Numbered from the stretch's first letter, positions 47,480-59,200 are shown. The stretch is 64,000 nt of DNA from Lycorma delicatula (GCF_047948215.1 NC_134464.1:5838001-5902000); one strand, 5' to 3'. Translations and numbers: made by a program. Notes: generated by a model not told the origin, from the sequence alone.

Positions 47480-48240
47480 AGAGTCGATTCATCATGCAGT
47501 TTATCCGAGGCTGCAGAGCCTCGCGATGGAAGCATGGCAGCTGGAAAGACACCACGACTAAGGAAAGATCCTTGTATACGTTTATACAGGATCTGGCATG
47601 ATGGTATGCCTCGAGCTCGTTTTTAAGGGAAACGGATGCCCAGATGCTCACCAAGCACGCTAACTTGAACCAATATCTGTTTCGGTTCCGCCTGACAGCT
47701 GATGAGCTGTCAGTCGGCGGGGAGGTCCAGTCAAATGAACACCTGATGTTTGACTGCCCTGCTCTTGCGGGGGGGGGGGCAGAAACCGAGCCACTCTGGA
47801 ACTTAAGAGATCAAGGTGACAATTAGCCACTCACGCGGCGAGTCAACGGGGCGAGAGCCGCATTGTCGGACCGTATGGGAGTTCCTAGATGCGGTTGCTT
47901 TGTTCAACCGACATCTGAGTTTATTTAAGGGAAAGACGCTTACCGCATTGCTGTGGGAAGCTAACCCTGAGTATGGCTGACCACTAGCCAATTACTATGG
48001 CTTCAAGCGCTACAAAATAATGGAAAAGTACTTGTTGGTATTCAGCGATCTAGGCGTTGCAGGGAATTGCCGCCTAGACGAAATAAATTTTATTACGGAT
48101 GTCATATATATTTTTAGTAGTTCATGGGGTGCGCCAACCTATTTTAGTAAATATATAACATGTGAGCGGTTGGGACACGTAAGCCGGTGGTATATCGCAC
48201 CGCGCTTAGTCCGCTCACGCTGTTAGGTAAGCTGTAGAGT
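47480..48240 (+). mobile_element. R1-like LINE 3' end, plus strand (family A)
   Basis: Reads LCSLAMEAWQ (about 47520), NLNQYLFRFRLTADELSVGG (47662-47720), EVQSNEHLMFDCPAL, then a decayed tail with FLDAVALFNRH-like text (about 47880). The 3' leader is shared in reverse complement with 27610-27925 (for example GAGCGGTTGGGAC(A) and CTGTTAGGTAAG). A G run at 47769-47778 shifts the frame. Orientation is opposite to the 27.6-29 kb copy. Confidence 0.8.
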
Positions 48241-48640
48241 TATGTTAGGATACCGGTCGGTAAACTGTTCGAGGCTGAGTTGCCGTTTGTGAGAAAGCCG
48301 TTTTCAGAGCTTAGAGCTACAAAGCAAAAGATACTTTTTGTTAATAATTGCGCTTCTCACCCAAATGTTAAATCGCTTCTGTCAATTAAACTTATTTTTC
48401 TACCACCAAATGCAACCTCTGTTTTACAACCGTTATTAGACCAGGGGGTCATTCATTCACTGAAGGTTCATTTCTGTAAAAGTTTGGTGTTAAAGATGTT
48501 GGAAAACGTACAATTAAAGTCGGAAAATAATGTTAATGCGCTTCAAGCGATTTTAATTCTTTCCGCAGCACGGAATAGAGGGCAAAAGTCACAATACGAA
48601 ACCGTTTCGCACACGCCGGTTTTTTTCAAGAAAATTTAAA

Positions 48641-48864
48641 TTTATAATAGTCGTAAAGATCTTACGGACACGACGTTATTTTTTATTTCTTGACGACCGA
48701 CCATTGTGAACGTTACAATTTTAATTTAAATATATGAATTAACATAAGAAATCCCTGATGATGGAGTAGCACCTCCGAAAGTACGTGGAAATATATTTTG
48801 AAATTGTCGGTAAGTAGTACTTTTATTTATACAATTTTATTAATACCGACGGTGATAAAAGCTT
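48641..48864 (+). mobile_element. Small hammerhead-bearing insertion inside the Tigger transposase
   Basis: 48641-48842 matches one arm of the fold-back element (35243-35470): ATCTTACG, GACGACC, TTTTAATTTAAATA and AAATCCCTGATGATGGAGTA are shared. It interrupts homology of the transposase and is flanked by nearly identical 11-12-bp words (AGAAAATTTAAA at 48629-48640, AGAAAATTAAAC at 48865-48876), which look like a target duplication. It is non-coding. The size and ribozyme-like core suggest a retrozyme-like or Penelope-derived non-autonomous retroelement. Confidence 0.6.
48751..48789 (+). ncRNA. Candidate hammerhead-ribozyme motif with intact CUGAUGA and GAAA
   Basis: Stem I (A)UCC/GGA(A) (48751-48754 with 48787-48789), core CUGAUGA (48755-48761), bulged U48762, stem II GGAG/CUCC (48763-48766 with 48773-48776), core GAAA (48777-48780), short stem III around AGUAC (48780-48784). 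The U expected at the cleavage side is G48785, so this copy is probably damaged. Confidence 0.5.
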
Positions 48865-49170
48865 AGAAAATTAAACATAAATTTAACTTTAACAACGAAT
48901 GAAAACGATTTTAACCGGTGGATTATCGAGTTAGATTTTCCTGAAAATATGAAAGTTACTGGCTTCAATGCCTTTGTTACGATCGATGATCGGATAGAAA
49001 CAGCTCTATCGCTAACAGATAACGACATGCCGAAACCGGGAGAAAAACGGAAAAGTGTGACGACGCCGAAGAAGAATTAAAGCTGCCGACTGTTACGGAA
49101 GCTTTTTTGCTATTTTGACTTTTCAGCGTCTTTTTCTATCTGCCGATACAAAATCAAAACTTAAAGAAGA

Positions 49171-49640
49171 CTGAAAACCGTAAATAAAAATATTGTACTT
49201 GCCATTTACAACAAACATTCAAAAAGAAGACAGATATCTACCGCAAACCTTTTTATTAAAAACGTTTGAATCGGTAGTTGTTAAGTATATTTTTGTAGTT
49301 TCTCCCACGTTACTGATTTTTATAAAAACTTCTTTTGTAATTGTATCGTTAATATCATATTTTTCATACTGTACTGTTTTATTTTAACCGTTATGTATTA
49401 AAGATTTTTAAATCGCTTAACGGTAAACGATGTTAAATTTTCTAATGAACCTTACTGTAAAATATAATTGTACTTTTATTCTATCGTTCCATTTTATAAG
49501 AAATATAATTCCGAAAAATAAAAAACCTATACGCAATATAAAAATTATATTAAATACTTTACTATGTCGGTAGATTTTAGAGCGAGTTTGGATTGTATGT
49601 TCGTAGGTGATGACACGCCTTGTTGCTTGTTGAATAACGG
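49171..49640. other. CpG-rich AT-rich stretch, nothing recognised
   Basis: May include the end of the Tigger element. A 64-codon frame at 49193-49387 has no similarity I recognise. Confidence 0.4.
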
Positions 49641-50140
49641 TTTATGAATTGTCCGTCAACCATATCGACGTAAGTAGCCAACCGGTCTGCAACATTAAAG
49701 ACCTCAAAATTATGCTGCGCGATGAAACTTTCAATTCACCACCACGATCGATTATCCTACAGCGCCAGAAAAGCGACTTCGCATTAACATCGGCACCGAT
49801 AAGAATTCGGCCATTACCCGCAATACGAAGGATCCTATCCCATCTCGATAAATGTTCCTCAGTGGGATCGCTGTATTGAAAATATGAACAAACGACTGTA
49901 AGGTTCTGTCCACGAACGGCAAGTCTGACCGCAATATGATGCGCGTCAGAAATCTGCCGCATAAAGACACTATCAAGCGACTTCCTGCACAGAATAGCGG
50001 AACCATACAGGTGTGCCTTACTCATAACCTTTTCCAACTACGAAAGCCTGGCAGATACCCCGAATTGCATATGGGTGCTGCAGAAGGAAAACATCGAGGC
50101 TCCGTCTCTCTACAACTCAAATTTTGACATCAACTTCACT
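49640..50140 (-). pseudogene. R1-like APE endonuclease fragment, minus strand
   Basis: The minus strand encodes DGASMFSFCSTHMQFGV (about 50105), MSKAHLYGSAILCRKSLDSV (50026), HIAVRLAVRGQNLTVVCSYF (49940) and GADVNAKSLFW with a following RGGEL (about 49790-49740). 'VxCSYFQYSDPT...D.NAKS..W....D.GGEL' is the R1-type endonuclease core. It is related to the copy at 30.6-30.85 kb but clearly distinct. The rest of ORF2 is missing. Confidence 0.8.
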
Positions 50141-51236
50141 ATAGCCGACTAAAAATTACTAATCTAAAAATAAATACGGTCGTTACTGCCGGTTTCGTTG
50201 TAGCAGGTTTTTTACCTATAAACGGTATTAAATTCAACGCAAACCAAACGGGGACCGGTTTTTTCGTCGTTACAGTAGATTCGTTGTTATAAGCAAAGTC
50301 GTTATAAAACGTTTTCACTGTACCTAATCGTGCAAAATTATTTTAATATCAAATTACGGATGACGAACCGTTAAAATACTTTATAACAGTCTATTAAACG
50401 GATCGATAATTTTAAAATTAATAATAAAACAAGCGTTAAGAAATAAATATTTTTTTATTATTATTTCTTCTTTACACGCATTTTTAAATAATTTTATTAA
50501 TAATTTATTATCAAAACGAATAAATCTGAAACGCGTAGTTCTTACGTGATTATTCATAACCGTGCAATTTTAAAATATTACACGCACAACATAGGTAAAA
50601 CTACAAACACATTAGTTAGATAACAGCATATCTCTTTCGATTATTTTCAACGACCATGATATTAATCTTCTTATAACTAGTTATAGAATTAAACGTGAAA
50701 CCGTTCACGTAAGACGTTCGGTCTGTAGGAATACAAACAGGTAATGGCAGCGTAACAGATTAAAAATAATAATAACCGTTATCTAAAAACAAAGACTTTA
50801 TTGACAGATAAGCGAACGAGAATACGTAGTAAGCTGTTTATACGAGAAAGTCGTTCTCAAAATCTTTACTACAGAAACAGAGGCATAATAATAATAATAA
50901 TAATAACACGTTTATTTTTGAAAAACAATAAAAATACTAGATATAAATACAATTTAAAAAAAATAAAAAATACACAAATACGCTTAAATATTCGAGAGAA
51001 ATGATCCAAATCAACGGTTCAGATAAAGAAGTCGATCAAACAAACAGGGGCAAAATAAATGGGCCTATCGACTAACAAAAGTAAGTAATACAACAAAAAG
51101 GATAAATCGATAAAATATAAAATCAAACATTACAATACGATAACCAAACCTATACGCATCAGACTGACTGCAGCATCTACAGTTTTAAATCGGGTGAAAT
51201 AAATGTATTAGACGTAATTAAAAAAAAGAAAAAGAA
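50141..51236. other. CpG-rich AT-rich stretch, nothing recognised
   Basis: No supported gene. It may contain the upstream part of the Helitron remnant, unreadable here. Confidence 0.4.
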
Positions 51237-51238
51237 AA

Positions 51239-51587
51239 ATGGAACCGACATCAAAATGTGCTAAAAAAATAAGAAATAATTTCGTCCAAATTCCTTAATC
51301 GGTTTTTTAGTTCGGCGCCAAAATACACAATCGTACTTATGCGGTACTTGAATTTGATCTATAGACGGACTCTATAAAAAGACGTAATAATAGCAAACGG
51401 AAAAGCAATCGAAGCATACGAATATGAATTCCACCGATATAATATCGAATACGTACATAGTTTTATAGAACAAATTTATATTATATCTAGAAATTAATAT
51501 TGTAGAAGCAGGCACCGATTCAAAGGAATTAAGTATTTGGACGAAATTATTTCTTACATTTTAGCACGTTTTGATGTCGGTTCCATT
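51239..51587. mobile_element. MITE-like element with about 55-bp terminal inverted repeats
   Basis: AATGGAACCGACATCAAAA at 51239 and the following text to about 51293 recur in reverse complement at about 51533-51587. Both arms contain GTGCTAAAA, AAGAAATAATTTCG and TCCAAAT, with only a few differences. The 240-bp interior is AT-rich and non-coding. The nearly identical arms suggest this element is younger than the coding wrecks around it. It sits directly before the readable part of the Helitron helicase. Confidence 0.7.
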
Positions 51588-51609
51588 TAAAAAAAAAATT
51601 ATTTCGTAT

Positions 51610-51900
51610 TTTTCTGCGTGCGATTAATAACGATAAGTTATTCGGCGGAGTCGTGTTTTTTAGCGATATAATGCAGCTGCCTCCAGTCAAAGGCCACTGG
51701 TATTTCGTTCAACCTCCTTGGTGTGAAACAAAAATAAATTTGCATCGGTTTTCATTTTGTGAGCTACCGACAAACACGAGACGAAGAAATGACAATAGAG
51801 CTCATCGACTTGTTAGATAACCTGCGTTTTGGCGAAATTATAACCGGCCGATCGGAAATGCTTTCTGAAAGAAGAGTACCTTGACAGACGAATTCGCATA
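51610..51900 (+). pseudogene. Helitron PIF1-like helicase fragment
   Basis: The plus strand gives LRAINNDKLFGGVVFFSDIM, then QLPPVKGHWYFVQPPWCE, then FSFCELPTNTRR and EMLSERRVP over small frame changes. 'FGG...GDxMQLPPV.G...F' and 'CELTENMRQ' are helicase motifs of Helitron Rep/Hel proteins (PIF1 family). Only this central part survives. It is cut off at about 51900, where R1-like sequence begins. Confidence 0.75.
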
Positions 51901-51904
51901 TAAC

Positions 51905-53560
51905 CTATGTAATAACTCACGGAGGCAGTCTAAGAGCTCCAGATTCAGGTCGATATAACCTTAGGGGTCTGGATAAAAATAGGTTGCGGCGCAAGTGCGC
52001 AGCTGCACTACAGGGATTGGAATGGCGCACGGTGCACAGCGAGCAGGTGGAATTGGCGGCTGAGCGATTCGGCCAAACCGTTACGACCGGTTGCGACAAA
52101 GTCTTACAGCGGCCTAGGCCGATAGACGAAGCGTTATCAGACAGCCGGTCCACTGATCGAAGAGTGCCCGGAGCCGTCATGACCGCTGCTAACCGAAGGC
52201 GGAAACGCGGAGAAAGGTAGCAGTCCGCTGACCTTACCGTGCTGCGCGCAACTTAAATGCGCTAGGTAACGATACCAGTGTCACCCCGTATCAGGGATAT
52301 GCGCGCGGAATATCTTCGGATCTACGTTCATGTCATCAAGGAAGCCAAACTCGCATGCTGGCAAGACTCCGTGCGCGAAATGCAACGATATCCCGGGCAG
52401 CTCGCAAGATCTTGTTACCGACCAAAACCATTGCACGTCCTATTCGGTGTTCGTTAACACCTGTGGCGACTTACCGGGCGTTTTTTGATACTCTGTTTCC
52501 AGATGCTCCGGACGGTGAAGCAGAAGTTGGCGTTAAAGCGGGGGTGATACACCATTCCCTGTCGTAAGGGCTGTGGATCCCGTGTATATCGAATTGTCTC
52601 TCTAACGGCACTGAGAAAAGCACCGGAAATCGACCGACTTGACCCGGATATTATACCATCTGCTGCCTGTCATAAGAGACAGCCACTTGGTAAACTGTTC
52701 TCGGGGTGCTTAAGCTGGGGTGTCTTTCCGACTTGTTGGAATACTGCCTTGGTGAGGGTGCTCTTAAAACCTGGAACGGATCCGTGTGAGGTCAGCAGTT
52801 AACACCGATCAGTCTCTTGCCGGTTTTCAATAAGTTGCTGGAAAGGCTGGTTGTGGAACGGCTACAGAGCATCGAGATGAAAGGTTTTCTAAATCGAGAA
52901 CAATAAGGCTTCATGAAAGGGGTTGGCAACGAGGATTACATCTTAAATGGTCTTGCAGAGGTAGAAAGCGCCGACTGTAAATATGTTTTAGCTTTTTTTT
53001 TATAAATAGAAGCAGCATTTCCATCCTTGTGTTGGAGTTCCGTCCTCTATGAGTTGGAAAACCGCAATGTTACCGAAGCCCTACAGGACGTTTGCGTGAC
53101 TATTTGTTTAACCGCACGGCTCTGTTCAAAGATACGCGCTTAGTTGTGGAAAAGTCCGTCACCAGGAAAAGGCTGCAGGGCTGTTTACGATCCTCTTTTT
53201 TGACTGTGATTTCTGGGATTGACATTCCCAGAAGGGGTCACGGCCCAGGCGTTCTCCAATGACTGCCTCCTTAGTTCGTGAAATTCTCGACCGCAGCTGG
53301 AAGAACTAGCGCAAGCAGCCTTGTCAACTGCAGAGGGCTGGATAGACAATCAAAATTTAATGATTTCTGCGCCCATCTCTTCCCCCCTCGAGGGAGAAGA
53401 ACACCCGCCTCGTAGCGTGTCTGGTCGCTACACCTCCCCCCGTTCATAGCCATGAGTGGCTTGATCGGAGGACGTCTTCTTGCGCCTAAACTGATCACAT
53501 TCCAGAGTCATCATGCGGCCTCGTGGGATGCCACCGATGCAGATCTCTCGAATTGACATG
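51905..53560 (+). mobile_element. R1-like LINE ORF2 remnant (third family)
   Basis: Readable pieces: LRRKCAAALQGLEWRTVHSE (51985), IRDMRAEYLRIYVHVIKEAK (about 52290-52350) followed by LACWQDSVREM, then an RT fragment KAPEIDRLDPDIIPSAACHK (52620) and SGCLSWGVFPTCWNTALV with RVLLKPGTDP (52705-52790). These fit the linker and fingers part of an R1-type ORF2 ('DGFD.EVV..A...P..L...FN..L..G.FP..WK...L.LL.K.G'). Very decayed. It starts abruptly inside the Helitron helicase, so it probably inserted there. Confidence 0.6.
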
Positions 53561-54540
53561 CACATCGGTAAATTCCGCCCTAGTCAAGTTTGCCTTCAAA
53601 AAAGACATCAGACACCTAACTCTACCAACTAGCCTTCAGGAACTACTAAACTAACAGCCTACACGCGGAAAATCAAAGAGCCCGCGCCTAACTCCATACA
53701 TTTTATCACCGCCTAAAACAGTGTGTACCCACTTTAAAAATGATTGCAATAAAGTTTATGCCACGACAGCATATAATTAAATTAGTGACTGGAGTACTAC
53801 CAGCGAAAATAATTTCCCAGAGGACCTCAGGTCTGGTCCGTTCGGGAGCTGAGTATAACCTCTAGCCTTCCACTTCGGCTCCAACTTTGAGGACCGCTTG
53901 GATTTGCAACTCGGTTGATCGCAGCCAACATTAACTTATTTACCCGTTAATAAGTGAGCACTCATTCAACAAACCGCCATGCTAAGTCAGTAAATCATAC
54001 GGGAGAATGAAAATCACACTCCTGGGCACGACCCCCATTGAAACTTGAACAACTCTAACCGAGACATGGTGCCAAGCACTCCTACCTCTGGCCAATTAAA
54101 CTGCCCAGGCAAAACCCGAGGTACCAACATTAACATAACGCACTATGACGCCAGTGCAGGTTATGAGAAGTAAGCTAGCCAAAAACTGGTTGTGGAATCA
54201 CAGCTGTAGAAACTGCAAAAAAATAAAAATTCTACCAGGTCTCACACTACTAAACTACAGCACTCAGTCGAAGATTGAGGCTGACGCAACTACAGGCAGA
54301 GATCCCTTCGAGTCCGATGCAAAGGCGACCCTACAACCAGAATCAACAGCCCGCAAGAAATGCCCACAATCACCTAACTGTTGCCAAAGAAGCGATTTGG
54401 CAATCGCATAAAAAACCTAAAATCAAAGGGCCTCCGCATCGAAGAGCAAATGGATCACATTAAACGATACAGAAAACCACATCCCCTCTTCACCCACCCT
54501 TAATGACGAAGAGTCTAAAATACTTACAATTTTACTCCAT
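53561..54540. other. GC-balanced sequence of unknown origin
   Basis: Composition unlike the AT-rich surroundings, with short frames at 54145-54411 and 54275-54463 (a 'SCRNCKKIK' Cys pair). Probably the remains of another retroelement, but I recognise no domain. Confidence 0.3.
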
Positions 54541-54679
54541 GTGCCGAAGTTTCCTTGGACGGCTTAAACTCTGCTTCGCACTTTCCTTTTATGTTCTCTA
54601 TGGCGTTCATCTCGGTGTAACATCCAGTAATTGTCTGCCATCATCGTAGTAATCCGTTTTCATTGATACCTCTTTTCCA

Positions 54680-55500
54680 TTTATTTCATGTCCTGATGAA
54701 ATCTTTCACCCATCTCTTCGCTAACAACACCCAGATTTTCAGGAAAATAGTACACATGTGAATTTAGGAAGAGAACCCTCAAGCTCATGGAACAGCCTAA
54801 ATTTTTGTACTTCTGCAGCACGTTCTTAACCATCGATCTGAAGTTCGGATCCTTCTTATCGTCCAGAAACTTGGTTACGACTTTAAAGGCTCCAGCAGGC
54901 TTCTTCTTCAGCAACTTCCATTTTTCTCATAATTACCATCTTTGAGAAGTTTTTTAATGTCAGGACCAGTAGAAACCCTCTTTTAGTTTGACGGTTGATA
55001 ATACTGGAAATTTGTCGCAGATACATAAAAAATTTACCTTCTTTTGGTAAGGCTTTGACAAATCGCTTCATCAAGCCTACCTTGATATACAAAGATGGAA
55101 GGAGAACTTTATTCGGCTCTACGAGAGCTTTTCGGAGCACATTTTTCTTTCCGGGTCCTAACGAAGCTCTTTTTGACCGATGATTTTCTCTGTCTCTGCT
55201 ATCTCATTCACACAAAAAAGCAAGGAAACTTTGTGTATCCTCCTTGGAGTCCTAGAAGCATCGATATTATTTTGAGATCGCCACACGTAATTCACTTGAT
55301 TGTCCGTTTAACTTTATCGGGAACGAATTCCAAATTATTGTAAACCTCTTTTAAACGGACAGAATATCCGACGGGTATTGCTCGATACGTATTCCCGTCG
55401 TGAAGAAGGACAACTCTGAGACTTCTTTTGGACGAATCTACGAACAGTCTCCAATCGGCACTTTCATACGGAATATTAAATGTCTTTACGTACATCAATA
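54680..55500 (-). pseudogene. Multicopy arthropod protein of unknown function, broken copy
   Basis: The minus strand reads, in order: ADWRLFVDSSKRSLRVVLLH (55455), DGNTYRAIPVGYSVRLKEVY, then a CGDLK-I-SMLLGLQGGYTKFPC block with one TGA stop (about 55300-55210), LVEPNKVLLPSLYIKVGLMK (55122), RFVKALPKEGKFFMYL, and NLGCSMSLRVLFLNSHVYYF (54805) with PENLGVVSEEMGERFHQDMK. I know this combination ('DSSKxSLKAVLLHNG...EPDKVLLPPLHIKLGLMK...FFPENLGAVSDEHGERFHQDI') from many copies in insect and other arthropod genomes. It is probably carried by a mobile element. Its function is unknown to me. Frameshifts in T runs and a stop make it a pseudogene. Confidence 0.7.
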
Positions 55501-55509
55501 CAGAAGACT

Positions 55510-57740
55510 AATTCTCCTTCTTCCGAAAAATATGGAAGAAAATCCATTTCTCTGTACCTAAACCGGGAAACGAGGTGCTAGCTGCTAACAGGTTCTTCTC
55601 TTCAGTAATTTTTCAGTAATCGGTGGTATAATGGGCATCGGACTCTCATCGACAAGTGAACCGTGTTATATTATAACTTGCACTGCACGAAACAATTTGT
55701 TTTAATTTACGAAAAATTCACTATTGTCACATCGTACGATGCCGTCTAGCGATTAATAAATAATACTGTATTCGTTTGAAAACTTTGTTCATAATGGACG
55801 AAAATATTTTACGATATATTTGAAACGGAGATCAATTATGACGTGTACCAGACGCATTTTTATTTTCACATAACAGTACGGTTACGGTAAAAAAATAATA
55901 GTGTTATATAAATTAAGCAATTACTCGTGTAAAAAATAAGTCGAACGACCTGAACAGTAAAGCAACTTAATAATATAAATGTACATACATAAGGTTACAA
56001 ACAGCGGTATATAAAAACAAATACCTATAATCGGTACTAAAAGAAACATATATTTTATCTTATCGAGTAAAGTAAAAAAATTAAAGGACAGAAATAATGT
56101 ATTTATCTTATTTAATAACGTAATAGACTTTGTCATTCGATTCACGACTCGGCAACACAATATATTTATTAATGACGGTTGAAAACAAACATCAAGTTAC
56201 GCTGTGTATTTGAAGTTCAATAACTTACTAATCTTCTGTCAATGTACGCAAAATTTAATTTCACGGCTGATATTTTTCTTTAAAAAAATTAAGTAAAAAA
56301 CTATCCGTTATGTTTTACCTACCGTATGATTACATCAACCCTGGCGTGAAACGCGCAAAAAAAGTTTATAAAAACATTACTTCCTTAATAGCTAACTTTT
56401 TTTCATTACCCGATAAAAATTATAACCAGGTATATTGCAGTTATCGATAATCTTTATAAAGAAATTAGACAAGAAAGGAACGTCTACTTTTAAAAATTAC
56501 CATTTTTAAAAAAAAGGATTTTTTTGTTTATAAATAACGCGTTTAGTACAAGGTAAAGAAAAAATTAACGCTACAATTACGGAACGTAGACAGACACTTG
56601 TTCTAAACGATCGCCGTCCGCACTAGCAGAATCGCATTTTTATTTAGAAATATCGCTTCAAAGTTCAGCATAACGGTTATAATTCATTACTCTACACATT
56701 TTTTTAACACATCAAATCGAATACAGCTTTTTTTTTAGATCATCACCGACACCGGTCGGTGTAGACTATTAACTGAAAAAACATTTGATCCAACGCCAAA
56801 ACTAAACGAGAACAATACTGAAAAAGATTAATTATTAAGCGGTTAAAAGAATATATTTTTTAAATTATAAGTCAATTCGGGTTAAAAAGGAGTAAAATTT
56901 ATTCTTTTTCCAGTTTTTTGAAGACAAATTTCAGAAATGAAATGAAACTAAATACCTGAACAAAATATCGATCCGGGAAATAAAATAAATAAATTACTCT
57001 GTTTTTTTTTTGTATCTTTAATACGAAGCAAATTAATAAGTTTCATACTTATAATCGAAGAAGCAACATGATCGATTAACATATATCTACAATTTTTATG
57101 AGTCTTCTTCTACCCAAATTTTGAAGTATTTCTGGTTCTCAAAATTATGCAGTCGATATCATTTTAAAGCTGTACTTAATCCGCTAAAAAATTATCGGAA
57201 TAAACACGTACAAAGATAAACAATTTGAACTTTAAGTAATCTTTCTAAGCCCTTGTATACTGATACTAAAAATTTACGACCGTATTTTGAAATTTTCACG
57301 AAAAATGATAAAAATATAAGGTATACTTTTTTAAATCAGATTCGACTTTTTTTTTTAATTACTCCTTTCTTTACAACTACAATGAATTTCTACCTTTGAT
57401 TTTTTTAACAGTTCCTAGGATAAAGGCAATCTCTTATACATAAAAAAGCAAGTAAAGCGGGCACTTCATTGCATTATCCATCGAAACCTTAACAACTTGA
57501 ATCGGTAGGTTAAATTCTCGGACCGATACTGTATTCAACTTACAGAGTGAAGGATAAAACGCTGCCTTTGAGCGAACGAGTTCGTCATGATTCTGCCGAG
57601 TCACGTCCTTTAAATCGATGCCGATTCACAACGCGGCCTTATCTATATACAACATTACTCGTATATACTCACCGTACGATTAATTTGTCACATAGCGGTC
57701 GATGTAATCAAACGTTTATATAAGAGATTACCTTCTCGGT
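55510..57740. other. CpG-rich AT-rich stretch, nothing recognised
   Basis: No coding similarity or clear repeat seen. Short frames such as 55921-56160 look like chance. Confidence 0.5.
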
Positions 57741-59200
57741 TCTATTAAAACCCCTTTTTTGTCCCTTCCCCTCAAAGCCGGACCCGTGTTCCCGTATAAC
57801 GCAGCCTTGAGGGTGCCAGTTGCCTCTAACCTCCAGATGACCGTGCCAGGCTCAGCTATGCCGTCCCTGACAGCAACACCCAGAAGTCGGGATCGGTCTT
57901 TTGTAACGCCATGCCTCTAATCTGAGGTTTCCGAAGGGATCCCAAAACCGGAACTGCGGTCTTTGATTGTCCTCCTATGAACCCTTCAAGTCCCCCGTTC
58001 GATCGTTAAAAATGGAACACCGAAGCTTCCAACCCGCTCCTGAACAGAACTGTTCGCCCTGCCCTACTGCTAAGCCCTCTTTCATACATCTTCTACCTAT
58101 TCCAATGTCTTCTTCCGTATGATGTTTCCGATCACCCCGCTTATTAACTTCCGGTTTTTGTCGCCGTGGAGCATCACCTCCACTACACTGTCCGGTTACA
58201 CATCACGTTTATGAAACCTCTCTTGAGCGACACACTCGTAACGCTCACACCGTCCAATTTGGTCAACATTTTTTGTCGGACCGCTGCGATCTCGTTCTTG
58301 TGGACTCTCACCTTCGCGTACAAGGACTTCCCACCACCTGTCCTGATAAGACAGGTTATCGTCTATATACTCCTTGTCCACTCGCTTCATAACCTTCCTA
58401 AGGAGGGCCGCGTATGTTGTCCCGGCAGACTTAAGCGCAATAGTACTGGAGGGCTCCACCGGATGTTGCGCTCTTTTACCCGCGGCATCATCCGTTTCAC
58501 CTCCTCTAGGTACACCACCTTATTACCTCCGCTTCTCCTACACAAGAATTCGAGGGTTTTCTTATAAACTAAACCCGCTTTGTTTGCCGTAGCGCCATAC
58601 TTGACTCCAACCTTAGGCTCCTGAATTTTTTAAGGGCCCTACAGAGGTCCTCCACGACCCCTCTCCCCAGCCTTCGTGTCCACGACTACGGTTTACAACA
58701 CACCCGGCTTGTCTTCTTCGATGTCCCCTAGCAGCACTTTTGCTAGACCTTGGTATGCCGGTAGTCGACTCCTCTTCAGTTAGGACTGACGCGCCAGTCT
58801 CCGCACGGTAGAGACCCTGTTCGATATCCCATAGCTCCCATAGCTCCGCCTGTTATCCTCCGCGAGATCTTACGTTACCGAAATGTTATCGTTGGCGTCA
58901 AATGACCCTTTTACCTCTTTCCAGTTCTAGAAGAACTCACCCGACAATTTCTTCGAGACTAAATCAGGAGTTTATTCCAGGAGAACACCCTCCTCGATCT
59001 GGGCCAAGAGCTCTCTGTTAATAGCTCTTGCCATTTCTGTCGCAGCGTCCTTCCGCAGTCCGCTACTACTACCTACCCCTGTCAATCTAGGATGCGACAG
59101 CTTGTACAGCTCTTCGTTACAATTTCGACATCTCTGGCTCTTTCACTAACCAGCACAGCGCGATCTTTAATTTCCTTCTTTGTATTTACATTTTTCCGGC
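57740..59200 (-). pseudogene. Possible LINE ORF1 (gag-like) remnant
   Basis: A C/T-rich block on the plus strand, so G/A-rich on the minus strand. Minus-strand pieces: ELCRKNVNTKKEIKDRAVLV (about 59190), EFLCRRSGGNKVVYLEEVKR (about 58545) and ALKSAGTTYAALLRKVMKRV (58440) with DKEYIDDNLSYQDRWWEVLV. The order (coiled N-part, 'TYA..L..V...V' RNA-binding-like segment) recalls R1/I-type ORF1 proteins. No clear zinc knuckle was read, so the call is weak. Confidence 0.35.

Larger units (their letters stand above)
48280..49170 (+). pseudogene. pogo/Tigger transposase, split by a 224-bp insertion
   Basis: 48280-48640 encodes the DDE_1 catalytic part: ILFVNNCASHPNVKSL (family: 'LFVDNCPAHP', the catalytic Asp is Asn here), LIFLPPNATSVLQPLLDQGV (third catalytic site, with one extra Leu), then HSLKVHFCKSLVLKMLEN. 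The C-terminal part resumes at about 48885: NDFNRWIIELDFPENMKV, FVTIDDRIETALSLTDNDM and, after a frameshift, ELKLPTVTEAF (about 49075). Between them sits a 224-bp insert (48641-48864). The gene is inactive because of the insert, the changed Asp and frameshifts. Confidence 0.8.

Noticed and set aside
58166..58592. Plus-strand open frames of 72-133 codons
   Set aside because: Antisense to a more plausible gag-like reading on the minus strand; composition follows the C/T-rich strand.
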